62,896 nt of DNA from an uncultured Coriobacteriaceae bacterium (GTDB taxonomy: Bacteria > Actinomycetota > Coriobacteriia > Coriobacteriales > Atopobiaceae): the NCBI GenBank assembly GCA_902777325.1, contig CACYTH010000011.1:1-62896 (forward strand), read 5' to 3'. The position numbers and the translations under genes are program-made. Positions 16,841 through 24,476 of this stretch are shown here, one piece after another. How positions within the stretch are numbered: position 1 is the first letter of the stretch; every line of letters begins with the position of its first letter. The notes beneath the pieces are model-generated. The model made no database searches. It worked only from the letters and a program-made list of their open reading frames with translations, and was not told the DNA's origin.

Positions 16841-17135
16841 GGAAGCCTCCAAATTGCGCCTGAAACCAGCCGTTTTGGCTGCTAGACCCATGGTAGCGCC
16901 ACACGCGTGCAGCGTGGCGCGCAAACCGGGGCGGGGAGGCCGTGCCATGGCAATGCGGCGGCAGAAGGGTTGCCGTATGTGCCCTCTTTGCAAATGATGG
17001 CGTATAGAAACATTAAGGTGCCATCAGACCGATAAATTGTCCTACCATGACAAATGTTGCAAACCAATAACAAAAGAGCCGAGGCCGACCCAAGTGGGTC
17101 GCACGATGGTCGCGACGTGGGAAGGGGGATGATCC

Positions 17136-18419
17136 TTGGCGCGTAACGTGACAGATGACGCGGTCTTTGAGCCAGACGACTTCGCGGGCGAAGGCGAAGC
17201 CGCGTCCGGCTTTGGCGATGAGCAGCTGCAGCCCTTACCGCGACCTGAAGACCCTCTTGGCGAGTCCTCGATTATCGGTGACTTCTCGCCAATCTTGGGG
17301 GAGCAGGTCGTGCGCCATCATGTGGGCGAGGACGAAAGCCTGGAAAAGGTCCGCCACAGGCGCAAGGGCGCCGCCGCAAGGCGCACGCGTGTCGGCTTTG
17401 GCGTCTTTGCGGCCACGATGGCCCTCATCATCGCAGCGGCAGCCATTTGGGTCCACTCCCTCAACGCCAGCATGCGGCCAGACCCTGACGAGTACCGCAA
17501 GCTCGTGGAGGCGCTCGCCGCACCCGGTGTCACCTCCGACTCCAATGCGCACCCCAACGCCTTTTATGCCCTCATTGTGGGGTCGGACGAGCGCAAGGAT
17601 GTGGAAGGTGCCCGTGGCGATGTCATCATGCTCGCCCGTCTTGACCCCGACGATGGCACGGTGGACCTCATCTCCATCCCACGCGACACGATGGTCAACA
17701 TCGAGGGCCATGGCACGTGCAAGCTCAACTCCGCCTACACCTATGGTGGCGCGGAGGCCATGGTCAAGGCCGTCTCGGAGTTTGCGGGCGTTCCCATAAC
17801 GCACTACATGGAGATTGGCTTCGACGGGCTCGTGCAGGTCGTCGACCGCCTGGGAGGCATCTGGATCGACGTTCCGGAGGCCTTTACGGCTGGCAAGGAG
17901 CACTTTGCAAAGGGTGCGCAACGCGTCACGGGAGAACGTGCGCTCATCTATGCCCGTGAGCGCCACAGCTTTGGGGGAGGCGACTTCACGCGCGTGCAGT
18001 CCCAGCGGCAGGTGGTCTCTGGCATTGCCAAGCAGGTCATGGACGCATCGCCGGCAGAGCTCCCCAGCATCATCGGAGACATCGCAAAGATGACCACCAC
18101 CGACTGCAGCATCAGGGACCTGGTGAGCCTGGCGCTCGCCTTCCGCAGGGCAGGCATCAAGGTCTACCAGACCTCCTGCCCGAGCTACGCCTACGACGCG
18201 GACGGCGTCTCGTACGTCGCCACCATGTACGACGAGTGGCGCGGCCTCATGTGTCGCGTGGATGCAGGCCTTGAGCCCGACGACACCGACGCTCCCATCC
18301 CCAAGACGCAGTCAGAGAACAAGGCGCTGGGCGCCGCGCCAAACGGAGCAGGCCCGAGGGACTACCACGAGCTCGCCCAGACATCCCTGAGCACCGAGAA
18401 CACCGAAAAGACCGACTAG
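17136..18419 (+). CDS. LytR-CpsA-Psr (LCP) family cell-wall glycopolymer ligase
   Basis: A 427-residue protein read from TTG 17136, preceded by GAAGGGGGAT. A ~85-residue acidic cytoplasmic tail is followed by one transmembrane helix (about residues 88-110, FGVFAATMALIIAAAAIWVH) and an extracellular LCP domain. That domain has V-G-S-D-E-R, then R-x-D-V-I-M-L-A-R, S-I-P-R-D-T-M-V and K-L-N-S-A-Y-T-Y-G-G, with the conserved Asp/Arg residues that bind the polyprenyl-pyrophosphate substrate. LCP enzymes transfer finished polymers from undecaprenyl-PP to peptidoglycan. Its position just before the glycan operon suggests it anchors that polymer. A 140-base upstream region rich in AT holds the probable promoter. 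Confidence 0.9.
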   Translation: MARNVTDDAVFEPDDFAGEGEAASGFGDEQLQPLPRPEDPLGESSIIGDFSPILGEQVVRHHVGEDESLEKVRHRRKGAAARRTRVGFGVFAATMALIIAAAAIWVHSLNASMRPDPDEYRKLVEALAAPGVTSDSNAHPNAFYALIVGSDERKDVEGARGDVIMLARLDPDDGTVDLISIPRDTMVNIEGHGTCKLNSAYTYGGAEAMVKAVSEFAGVPITHYMEIGFDGLVQVVDRLGGIWIDVPEAFTAGKEHFAKGAQRVTGERALIYARERHSFGGGDFTRVQSQRQVVSGIAKQVMDASPAELPSIIGDIAKMTTTDCSIRDLVSLALAFRRAGIKVYQTSCPSYAYDADGVSYVATMYDEWRGLMCRVDAGLEPDDTDAPIPKTQSENKALGAAPNGAGPRDYHELAQTSLSTENTEKTD

Positions 18420-18458
18420 CGCGCGACAGCCGGCTTCGCCATCGACAAGGAACGACCA

Positions 18459-18629
18459 TTGACTCTACTGGAACTGCTTCAACTGCTTCGCAAGCACCTG
18501 ACGCTCGTCATCTTGCTGCCCCTGGTGTTTGGGGGCGCCATGGCGGCGCTCGGCTTCCTTGTCGTGCCGAGTGAGTGCATGGGTGGGGGTCCTCGCCCCG
18601 CACAGACGCGACGGAAGACGGTCCGATGA
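18459..18629 (+). pseudogene. N-terminal stub of a Wzz/YveK-type chain-length regulator
   Basis: From TTG 18459 the frame reads LTLLELLQLLRKHLTLVILL, then PLVFGGAMAALGFLVVPSE. This is the N-terminal cytoplasmic helix and first transmembrane segment of a polysaccharide co-polymerase, which then normally continues with a ~150-residue extracellular domain and a second helix. Here the homology stops after about 45 codons and an unrelated tail runs to TGA at 18627-18629. That stop overlaps the ATG of the next gene (ATGA). The bulk of the gene has been deleted, so no working chain-length regulator is encoded at this spot. Confidence 0.7.
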
Positions 18630-19858
18630 GGGGACGTCCCAGCAAGGGGCTTTGCATCCTCGTGGTGAGCCAGCACTACTGGCCTGAGCCGTTCAACTTT
18701 GCGGACATATGCGAGGGCCTTGCTGCCAGAGGCCATGAGGTAACAGTGCTCACGGGCATCCCCAACTACCCGGAGGGGTCGATCTATGCCGGCTACGGGA
18801 GAGGGGCTAGTCGCGAGCAGATGCACAACGGCGTTCGCGTGAGGCGCGTGGGCCTCATCCCGCGCAGAGGCGATCTGTTCCATCGCGTCCTCAACTACTA
18901 CAGCTTCAGCCTGAACGCGACGTGGGTCGCTCGCGGCATGGAGCCGGGCTTTGACGTGGTGCTCTCGCTGCAGTCTTCGCCAGTGATGATGGCCCGCCCG
19001 GCGCTTGCCTACGGCAAGAAGAACAACGTCCCAGTGCTGCTCTACTGCATCGACATCTGGCCCGAGTGCCTTACCGTCGGTGGCATCAGGCGCGGCTCGC
19101 TCACATACCGCCACTACCAGCGCGTTTCTCGGGCCATATACTCGGCGGCGGACCGGCTTGCCATCACGTCGCCGCGCTTTGCCGACTACTTCAGGGACCA
19201 GCTGGGCATGACGGTCGAGCCCCCGCTGTACCTCCCGCAATATGCGGAGGACATCTTCGTGAGCCATGAGGTCGGGCGCCACCCCGGCTTTGACCCCGCA
19301 AAGATCAACCTGACCTTTGCGGGTAACGTGGGCAGCGCGCAGTCGATCCTCACGCTTGCCAAGGCGGCGTGGCTTCTCGCGGATGACGAGAGGTTCACGT
19401 TTCATGTCGTGGGAACGGGCTCGGAGATGCCCGCGCTCAGGCGCTACCTGGAGGATGAGGGCCTTGGCAACGTGAGCATCCATGGGCGTCTGCCCTTGGA
19501 GGAGATGCCCAGCGTGTACGCGTCCTCGGACGCGATGGTCGCCACCTTCAGGCAGGGGCCCCTGCTTGGCTACACCCTGCCCAGAAAGATCCAGTCCTAC
19601 ATGGCCTCCGGCAAGCCGATCCTCGGTGCCGTCATTGGCGAGGCGAGGCGCGTAATCGAGGAGGCGGGCTGCGGCCTGAGCTGCGAGGCGGAGGATGCCG
19701 AGGGGCTTGCGCGCATCTGCCGGGCGTTTGCGGAGCTCGCGCCTGAGGAGCGTGCGGCCATGGGCGCCAGGGGCAGGTCCTACTACAAGACGCACTTCTC
19801 GAGGGAGACGTTTATGGACAGCCTCGAGCGCGAGTTGCTTTCCATGAGAAAGGGATGA
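18626..19858 (+). CDS. wbuB: WbuB-type glycosyltransferase (GT4), probable FucNAc transferase
   Basis: A 410-residue GT-B enzyme. The N-terminal half has V-S-Q-H-Y-W-P-E-P-F-N and H-E-V-T-V-L-T-G-I-P-N-Y-P-E-G, both typical of WbuB/WcaI-like enzymes. The C-terminal half has F-A-G-N-V-G, the nucleotide-sugar site around G-T-G-S-E-M and Y-A-S-S-D-A, and P-R-K-I-Q-S-Y-M-A-S-G-K-P-I-L-G. The family adds N-acetylfucosamine-type sugars in E. coli O26-like loci, and fnlB and fnlC follow here. The ATG at 18626, overlapping the wzz stub's stop, is preferred over an upstream in-frame ATG at 18575, which would read through stub sequence. It is cytoplasmic or membrane-associated and starts the translationally coupled operon. 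Confidence 0.82.
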   Translation: MRGRPSKGLCILVVSQHYWPEPFNFADICEGLAARGHEVTVLTGIPNYPEGSIYAGYGRGASREQMHNGVRVRRVGLIPRRGDLFHRVLNYYSFSLNATWVARGMEPGFDVVLSLQSSPVMMARPALAYGKKNNVPVLLYCIDIWPECLTVGGIRRGSLTYRHYQRVSRAIYSAADRLAITSPRFADYFRDQLGMTVEPPLYLPQYAEDIFVSHEVGRHPGFDPAKINLTFAGNVGSAQSILTLAKAAWLLADDERFTFHVVGTGSEMPALRRYLEDEGLGNVSIHGRLPLEEMPSVYASSDAMVATFRQGPLLGYTLPRKIQSYMASGKPILGAVIGEARRVIEEAGCGLSCEAEDAEGLARICRAFAELAPEERAAMGARGRSYYKTHFSRETFMDSLERELLSMRKG

Positions 19859-19862
19859 GCTG

Positions 19863-20009
19863 ATGTCTGACCAGAGCGCGTTTGCGCACAAGACCCTCAT
19901 GATCACGGGTGGCACGGGAAGCTTTGGCCATGCCGTGCTCAGGCGCTTTCTCGGTACCGAGGTCAAGGAGATCCGCATCTTCGGACGCGAAGGCGAGGTC
20001 CTGCAGTGA
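19863..20009 (+). pseudogene. fnlA: N-terminal stub of FnlA (UDP-GlcNAc 4,6-dehydratase/5-epimerase)
   Basis: Forty-eight codons: a short leader, then K-T-L-M-I-T-G-G-T-G-S-F-G-H-A-V-L-R-R-F-L and V-K-E-I-R-I-F-G-R. This is the NAD-binding Rossmann start of FnlA/CapE. The rest of the ~340-residue enzyme, including its catalytic residues, is missing; the frame ends at TGA 20007-20009, overlapping the GTG start of fnlB. FnlA performs the first step from UDP-GlcNAc towards UDP-L-FucNAc, so this operon alone cannot make the sugar. An intact copy elsewhere, or an assembly error, are the alternatives. Confidence 0.82.
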
Positions 20010-21190
20010 GGGTGTTGGTGACAGGTGCCGATGGGTTTGTGGGCAAGAACCTCTGTGCAGCGCTGGAGTGCATCCGCGACGGCAAGGACCGTCGTTCGCA
20101 TCTGCAGAGGCTGCTCCCGCTCGAGCTCTACCGCTACGACTGCAGGAGCTCCCCGGATGAGCTGGCCCGATGGTGCCGCACGTGCGACTTCGTCTTTCAC
20201 CTGGCGGGGGTCAACCGCCCGAAGGACCCAGCGGAGTTCGACGGCAACGCCCAGGGCCTCGAGGAGGTGCTGTCCTGCCTGCGGGCGGCGGGCAACCGTT
20301 GCCCCGTGATGCTTGCGAGTTCCGTGCAGGCGACGCTTGAGGGCAGGTATGCCGGCAGTGCCTATGGCGAGAGCAAGCTTGCCGCGGAGCGGCTGTTGCG
20401 TGCGCATGGCGAGGCATGTGGCTCGCGCGTGCTGGTCTATCGCCTTCCCAACCTCTACGGCAAGTGGTGCCGGCCCAACTACAACAGCGTAGTGGCAACC
20501 TTCTGCGACGCGATCGCGCACGGGAGGCCCTACGTGGTCAACGACCCTTCCACCGAGCTCGAGCTCCTCTACATCGACGACCTCGTGGAGGAGCTGCTCC
20601 GCGCGCTTCTCGGGCAGGAGCGCCGCGAGGGCGCCTTCTGCGTGGCTGGCCCCACCGATCGTGTGACGCTGGGGAAGGTCGCCGAGCTGCTCGAGGGCTT
20701 CAGGGTAGCGCGTACGAGCCTGCTTGTGCCTGACGTCTCGGCGGGCTCCTTCTCGAGCAAGCTCTTGAGCACCTACCAGAGCTGCCTCGACCCCCATGAC
20801 CTGTCGTATGCGCTTGACGCCAAGGCGGATGCGCGCGGCAGCTTTGTGGAGGTGCTCAAGACGCCCGACCGTGGGCAGGTCTCCGTCAACGTGTCCGCAC
20901 CTGGCGCCACCAAGGGCCAGCACTGGCACCACTCCAAGTGGGAGAAGTTCTTGGTGGTGTCTGGGGAGGCACTCATTCGGGTCCGCCGGCTCGGGCGCGA
21001 CGCGGCAGGCGAGCCCCATCCCGTGGTGGAGTACCACGTGCGGGGAGACGAGCCCACCGTCGTGGAGATGGTTCCGGGCCACGTGCACAGCATCGAGAAC
21101 CTCTCGGACGAGCACGAGCTCGTGACCCTCATGTGGGCGAGCGAGTGCTTTGACCCCGACCATCCCGACACGTTCTTTGAGGAGATATGA
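20006..21190 (+). CDS. fnlB: FnlB/CapF-type bifunctional UDP-sugar reductase-epimerase
   Basis: A 394-residue protein with two domains. Residues 1-~250 are an NAD(P)-dependent short-chain dehydrogenase (V-L-V-T-G-A-D-G-F-V-G-K-N-L at the start, Y-G-E-S-K near 118). Residues ~265-394 are a cupin with G-Q-H-W-H-H-S-K-W-E-K-F-L-V-V-S-G-E-A, the metal-binding motif of CapF. CapF/FnlB epimerises and reduces the 4-keto intermediate from FnlA to UDP-N-acetyl-6-deoxy-talosamine. The GTG start at 20006 is forced by the overlap with the fnlA stub stop and by homology beginning at M-R-V-L-V-T-G. Length is near the family norm. Its substrate-making partner FnlA is broken just upstream. Confidence 0.88.
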   Translation: MRVLVTGADGFVGKNLCAALECIRDGKDRRSHLQRLLPLELYRYDCRSSPDELARWCRTCDFVFHLAGVNRPKDPAEFDGNAQGLEEVLSCLRAAGNRCPVMLASSVQATLEGRYAGSAYGESKLAAERLLRAHGEACGSRVLVYRLPNLYGKWCRPNYNSVVATFCDAIAHGRPYVVNDPSTELELLYIDDLVEELLRALLGQERREGAFCVAGPTDRVTLGKVAELLEGFRVARTSLLVPDVSAGSFSSKLLSTYQSCLDPHDLSYALDAKADARGSFVEVLKTPDRGQVSVNVSAPGATKGQHWHHSKWEKFLVVSGEALIRVRRLGRDAAGEPHPVVEYHVRGDEPTVVEMVPGHVHSIENLSDEHELVTLMWASECFDPDHPDTFFEEI

Positions 21191-21191
21191 C

Positions 21192-22361
21192 ATGCGCTAT
21201 GACGTTTCGTTCAAGGGTGATGGGCGTATCAGGCTCCTTGTCATTGTGGGCACCCGGCCGGAGATCATCCGCCTCTCCGAGGTGATAAAGAGGTGCCGCA
21301 CGTGCTTTGACACGCTCGTCTGCCACACGGGGCAGAACTGGGACTACAACCTGAGCGGGGTCTTCTTTGACGAGCTGGGCCTCAGGGCGCCGGATGTCTG
21401 CCTCGACGTGGTGGGGGAGAGCCTCGGCCAGACCATGGGTTCCATCGTGGCAAGGAGCTACGACCTCATGGCGCAGCTCATGCCCGATGCCGTGCTCGTG
21501 CTCGGCGACACCAACAGCTGCCTGAGCGTGATTGGCGCCAAGCGGCTGCACATCCCCATCTTTCACATGGAGGCCGGCAACCGCTGCAAGGACGAGTGCC
21601 TGCCCGAGGAGATCAACCGGCGCATCGTGGACGTCATCTCGGACGTCAACATGCCCTACACCGAGCACGCACGCCGCTACCTGGCCGAGTGCGGGTTCCC
21701 CCGAGAGCGCACCTTTGTGACGGGAAGCCCGATGCCCGAGGTGCTGCGCGCCAACCTCGCGCAGATCGAGCGGAGCCGCGTCCACGAGCGCTTGGGCCTG
21801 GAGAGGGGCCGCTACATCCTGCTCTCAGCCCATCGCGAGGAGAACATCGACACCGAGGCCAACTTCGAGAGCCTCTTCTCGGCAATCAATGCCATGGCTG
21901 CAAAGTACGACATGCCCGTGCTCTACAGCTGCCATCCGCGCAGCCGCAAGCGCCTGGAGGAGCGTGGCTTTGCGCTTGACGAGCGGGTGCACATGCACGA
22001 GCCGCTCGGCTTCTTTGACTACAACTGCCTGCAGGTGGGCGCCTTCTGTGTCGTCTCCGACTCGGGCACCCTGCCTGAGGAGTCGAGCTTCTTTGCGCGT
22101 ACGGGCTATCCATTTGCCGCGGTGTGCATCCGTACGAGCACCGAGAGGCCCGAGGCGCTCGAGCGGGGGCACTTTGTGCTCTCGGGCATCAGCGAGAAGG
22201 GCCTGCTCCAGGCGGTCGACCTGGCCGTGGCCCTAAAGGATGCCGGTGCCCTTGGCTCCGATGTGCCCGACTACGCTGACGAGAACGTGTCAGGCAAGGT
22301 CGTGAGGATCATCCAGAGCTATACGGGCATCGTCGACCACATGGTGTGGCGAAAGGACTAG
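21192..22361 (+). CDS. fnlC: FnlC, UDP-N-acetyl sugar 2-epimerase (UDP-L-FucNAc synthesis)
   Basis: A 389-residue WecB-like enzyme. It has V-G-T-R-P-E-I-I-R-L-S near residue 18, H-T-G-Q-N-W-D-Y-N-L, G-D-T-N-S-C-L-S, and H-M-E-A-G-N-R-C-K-D-E-C-L-P-E-E-I-N-R-R. The last motif, with N-R-C-K-D, is typical of the FnlC/CapG branch rather than plain UDP-GlcNAc 2-epimerase. It converts UDP-L-PneNAc/6-deoxy-talosamine to UDP-L-FucNAc. The ATG at 21192 lies 1 base after the fnlB stop with GGAG upstream. It is cytoplasmic. The gene is complete and its codon use equals that of its neighbours. Confidence 0.88.
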   Translation: MRYDVSFKGDGRIRLLVIVGTRPEIIRLSEVIKRCRTCFDTLVCHTGQNWDYNLSGVFFDELGLRAPDVCLDVVGESLGQTMGSIVARSYDLMAQLMPDAVLVLGDTNSCLSVIGAKRLHIPIFHMEAGNRCKDECLPEEINRRIVDVISDVNMPYTEHARRYLAECGFPRERTFVTGSPMPEVLRANLAQIERSRVHERLGLERGRYILLSAHREENIDTEANFESLFSAINAMAAKYDMPVLYSCHPRSRKRLEERGFALDERVHMHEPLGFFDYNCLQVGAFCVVSDSGTLPEESSFFARTGYPFAAVCIRTSTERPEALERGHFVLSGISEKGLLQAVDLAVALKDAGALGSDVPDYADENVSGKVVRIIQSYTGIVDHMVWRKD

Positions 22362-22365
22362 CGCC

Positions 22366-23442
22366 ATGAGCTTTGACTTGACAGGTAGCTTGTCAGACAC
22401 GCCCGCAAAGGGGGGCACTGGTATGGCGAACCCTCTCATCAGCGTGCTCGTGCCCATCTACAACGTGGCACAGTGGCTCGACGAGTGCATCGCGTCCATC
22501 GTCAGCCAGACCGAGCGCGACTTGGAGATCATCCTCATCGATGACGCCTCGACCGATGGGTCGGGGGACATCGCGGATGCGTGGGCCGCTCGTGACGAGA
22601 GGATCATCGTCGTCCACAAGCCCGAAAACCTCGGGTTGTACGACTCGCGCAACGTGAGCGTGAGGATGGCGCAGGGCGACTACGTCGCCTTCGTTGACAG
22701 CGACGACTACATCAAGCCCGACATGCTATCCAAGATGCTTGCGCTCCTGAGGCGAGAAGACGCGGACATCGTCGTGTGCGGATGGTCGGACATAACCTCG
22801 AGTGGTGTCATCGACCACCCTCTTTACGTGGAGACGGGCACCACGGGCGACGCCGAGTTCGCGCTCTCGTACTGCATTCCCGAGGTCGCCGATCCGCGCT
22901 ACAACGGATGCCTGTGGACCAAGCTCTTCAAGCGCAGCGCCATTCTGGGCGATGACGGACAGCCGATTCCGTTTGACGCGAGCCGCAAGTGCTGCGAGGA
23001 CGCCGCTTGGATCATCAAGGTGCTGATGCGGATAGAGAAGGCCGTCTTCCTCAACGAGTGCCTGTATCAGTATCGCGAGTCGAGGCTGCAGAGCACCACC
23101 ACGAAGGCGTTCGTGGACTCCAAGTATGCCTGGGACGCCATGCAGGCCTTTGCCGAGGGAAGGGATTTGCTGGAGGCCGCTGGGTTCAGTGCGGCGAGCA
23201 ACGTCGCCCAGAGGACGCTGTTGCAACGGCAGCGCTGCATCGGCACCTCCATCATCTGTGGGGATGAGGAGACCTACCGGTACTGCGTCGACCACTATTT
23301 GAGGGATGTGTTTGGCTGGTTTGCCGCCAACGCGAGCGGGCGGCACTTTGTCTGGGTGATGAAGCGCCTTGTTCGGCGTATCCAGCTGGCGGGCAGGCAT
23401 GCGCTTGCAAAGAGGGCACGCAGGAGCGGAGGCCAGTCATGA
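22366..23442 (+). CDS. family 2 glycosyltransferase
   Basis: A 358-residue GT-A protein. I-S-V-L-V-P-I-Y-N-V-A-Q-W-L-D-E-C-I is followed by D-D-A-S-T-D-G-S and F-V-D-S-D-D-Y, the DxD metal site. The C-terminal ~130 residues are helical, with no membrane anchor. Two starts are possible: ATG 22366 (AAAGGA 9 bases upstream) or ATG 22423 (AAAGGGGGG upstream), the latter closer to where GT2 homology starts. It overlaps the Stealth gene by ATGA. The sugar added is not predictable. It acts on the inner face of the membrane on a lipid-linked intermediate. Confidence 0.88.
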   Translation: MSFDLTGSLSDTPAKGGTGMANPLISVLVPIYNVAQWLDECIASIVSQTERDLEIILIDDASTDGSGDIADAWAARDERIIVVHKPENLGLYDSRNVSVRMAQGDYVAFVDSDDYIKPDMLSKMLALLRREDADIVVCGWSDITSSGVIDHPLYVETGTTGDAEFALSYCIPEVADPRYNGCLWTKLFKRSAILGDDGQPIPFDASRKCCEDAAWIIKVLMRIEKAVFLNECLYQYRESRLQSTTTKAFVDSKYAWDAMQAFAEGRDLLEAAGFSAASNVAQRTLLQRQRCIGTSIICGDEETYRYCVDHYLRDVFGWFAANASGRHFVWVMKRLVRRIQLAGRHALAKRARRSGGQS

Positions 23443-24476
23443 GACGAGCACCGGTGGAGTGCCAGACAAGCGACATCGACTTCGTGGTCACGTGGGTGGA
23501 TGGGTCAGATCCCGCTTGGCTCGAGCGGAGGGCCGCTCACGCTGGCGAGAACAGCGTCGACGAGCCCCAGGACTTCCGCTATCGCGACTGGGGCCTGCTC
23601 AGGTATTGGTTCAGGGCGGTGGAGGCAAACGCGCCGTGGGTGCGCAAGGTGCACTTGGTCACCTGCGGCCAGACGCCCGACTGGCTTGACGTCACCTGCC
23701 CAAAGCTCAACCTCGTAAACCACACCGACTACATGCCAAAGGAGTATCTGCCCACGTTCAGCAGCAACTCGATTGAGCTTGGCATGCATCGCATCGAAGG
23801 CCTTTCGGAGCGCTTTGTCTACTTCAATGACGACACCTACGTTGGGTCCAAGGCTCAGCCGGAGGACTTCTTCAGGAACGGACTGCCGGTAGACCTTGCG
23901 GCGCTCAATGTCTTCTGCTTTGACGAGTCGGATTCCACGCAACTGTGTACGGTGCGCGACACAGGGGTCATCAACAAGCACTTCAAGCTGAAAGAGGCCA
24001 TCGCGGCACAACGTGGCAAGTGGCTGAGTCCCAAGGCGGGACGCTACCTTGCGAGGACGTTGGTCCTGCTCGCCTGCCCGAAGTTTCCAGGCTTCGTCAT
24101 ACATCACTGTGCCCAACCATTTCTCAAGAGCACGTTCGAGGAGCTGTGGCAGCAGGAGCGGGAGCTGCTGGACGAGACCTGCTCAAAGCGTTTCCGCAGC
24201 GTCAACGACGTGAACATCTGGCTTCCAAAGGAGTGGCAGCTGGCGCAAGGCGCCTTTGTGCCGGCATGTGCGGCTGACTACCGCAGCTATTTTGTCGGGG
24301 ACGTCGAGTGCGCACGCGCCGCGGCGCAGGCGGTGAGGACGCGGAGGTTCAAGCACCTCTGCGTCAACGACTCCATGCATCTCTCGGACGCGGACTTTGC
24401 CACGGCATCGTCACTCGTACGGGGTGCCTTCGAAGAGGTCTATGACAGGCCATCGTCGTTTGAGAGGGAGGCGTAG
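23439..24476 (+). CDS. Stealth-family sugar-phosphate transferase
   Basis: A 345-residue protein with the conserved regions of Stealth proteins in order: CR1 I-D-F-V-V-T-W-V-D-G-S-D-P-A-W at residue 13, and CR2 with R-D-W-G-L-L-R-Y-W-F-R-A-V-E, F-S-S-N-S-I-E and F-V-Y-F-N-D-D. CR3 is around T-G-V-I-N-K-H-F-K-L, and CR4 near the C-terminus with C-V-N-D-S. The family includes SacB of Neisseria and the catalytic core of GlcNAc-1-phosphotransferase; it transfers sugar-1-phosphate to a sugar hydroxyl, making phosphodiester-linked glycans. The start overlaps the previous stop (ATGA), and its TAG overlaps the next GTG. It suggests the final polymer carries phosphodiester links. Confidence 0.9.
   Translation: MRRAPVECQTSDIDFVVTWVDGSDPAWLERRAAHAGENSVDEPQDFRYRDWGLLRYWFRAVEANAPWVRKVHLVTCGQTPDWLDVTCPKLNLVNHTDYMPKEYLPTFSSNSIELGMHRIEGLSERFVYFNDDTYVGSKAQPEDFFRNGLPVDLAALNVFCFDESDSTQLCTVRDTGVINKHFKLKEAIAAQRGKWLSPKAGRYLARTLVLLACPKFPGFVIHHCAQPFLKSTFEELWQQERELLDETCSKRFRSVNDVNIWLPKEWQLAQGAFVPACAADYRSYFVGDVECARAAAQAVRTRRFKHLCVNDSMHLSDADFATASSLVRGAFEEVYDRPSSFEREA

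Noticed and set aside
18479..21193. A 904-codon open frame on the minus strand across the glycan genes
   Set aside because: It is a mirror of the GC-rich plus-strand genes wbuB, fnlB and fnlC. It has no ribosome site, no homology and an unnatural His/Arg/Val-rich composition.
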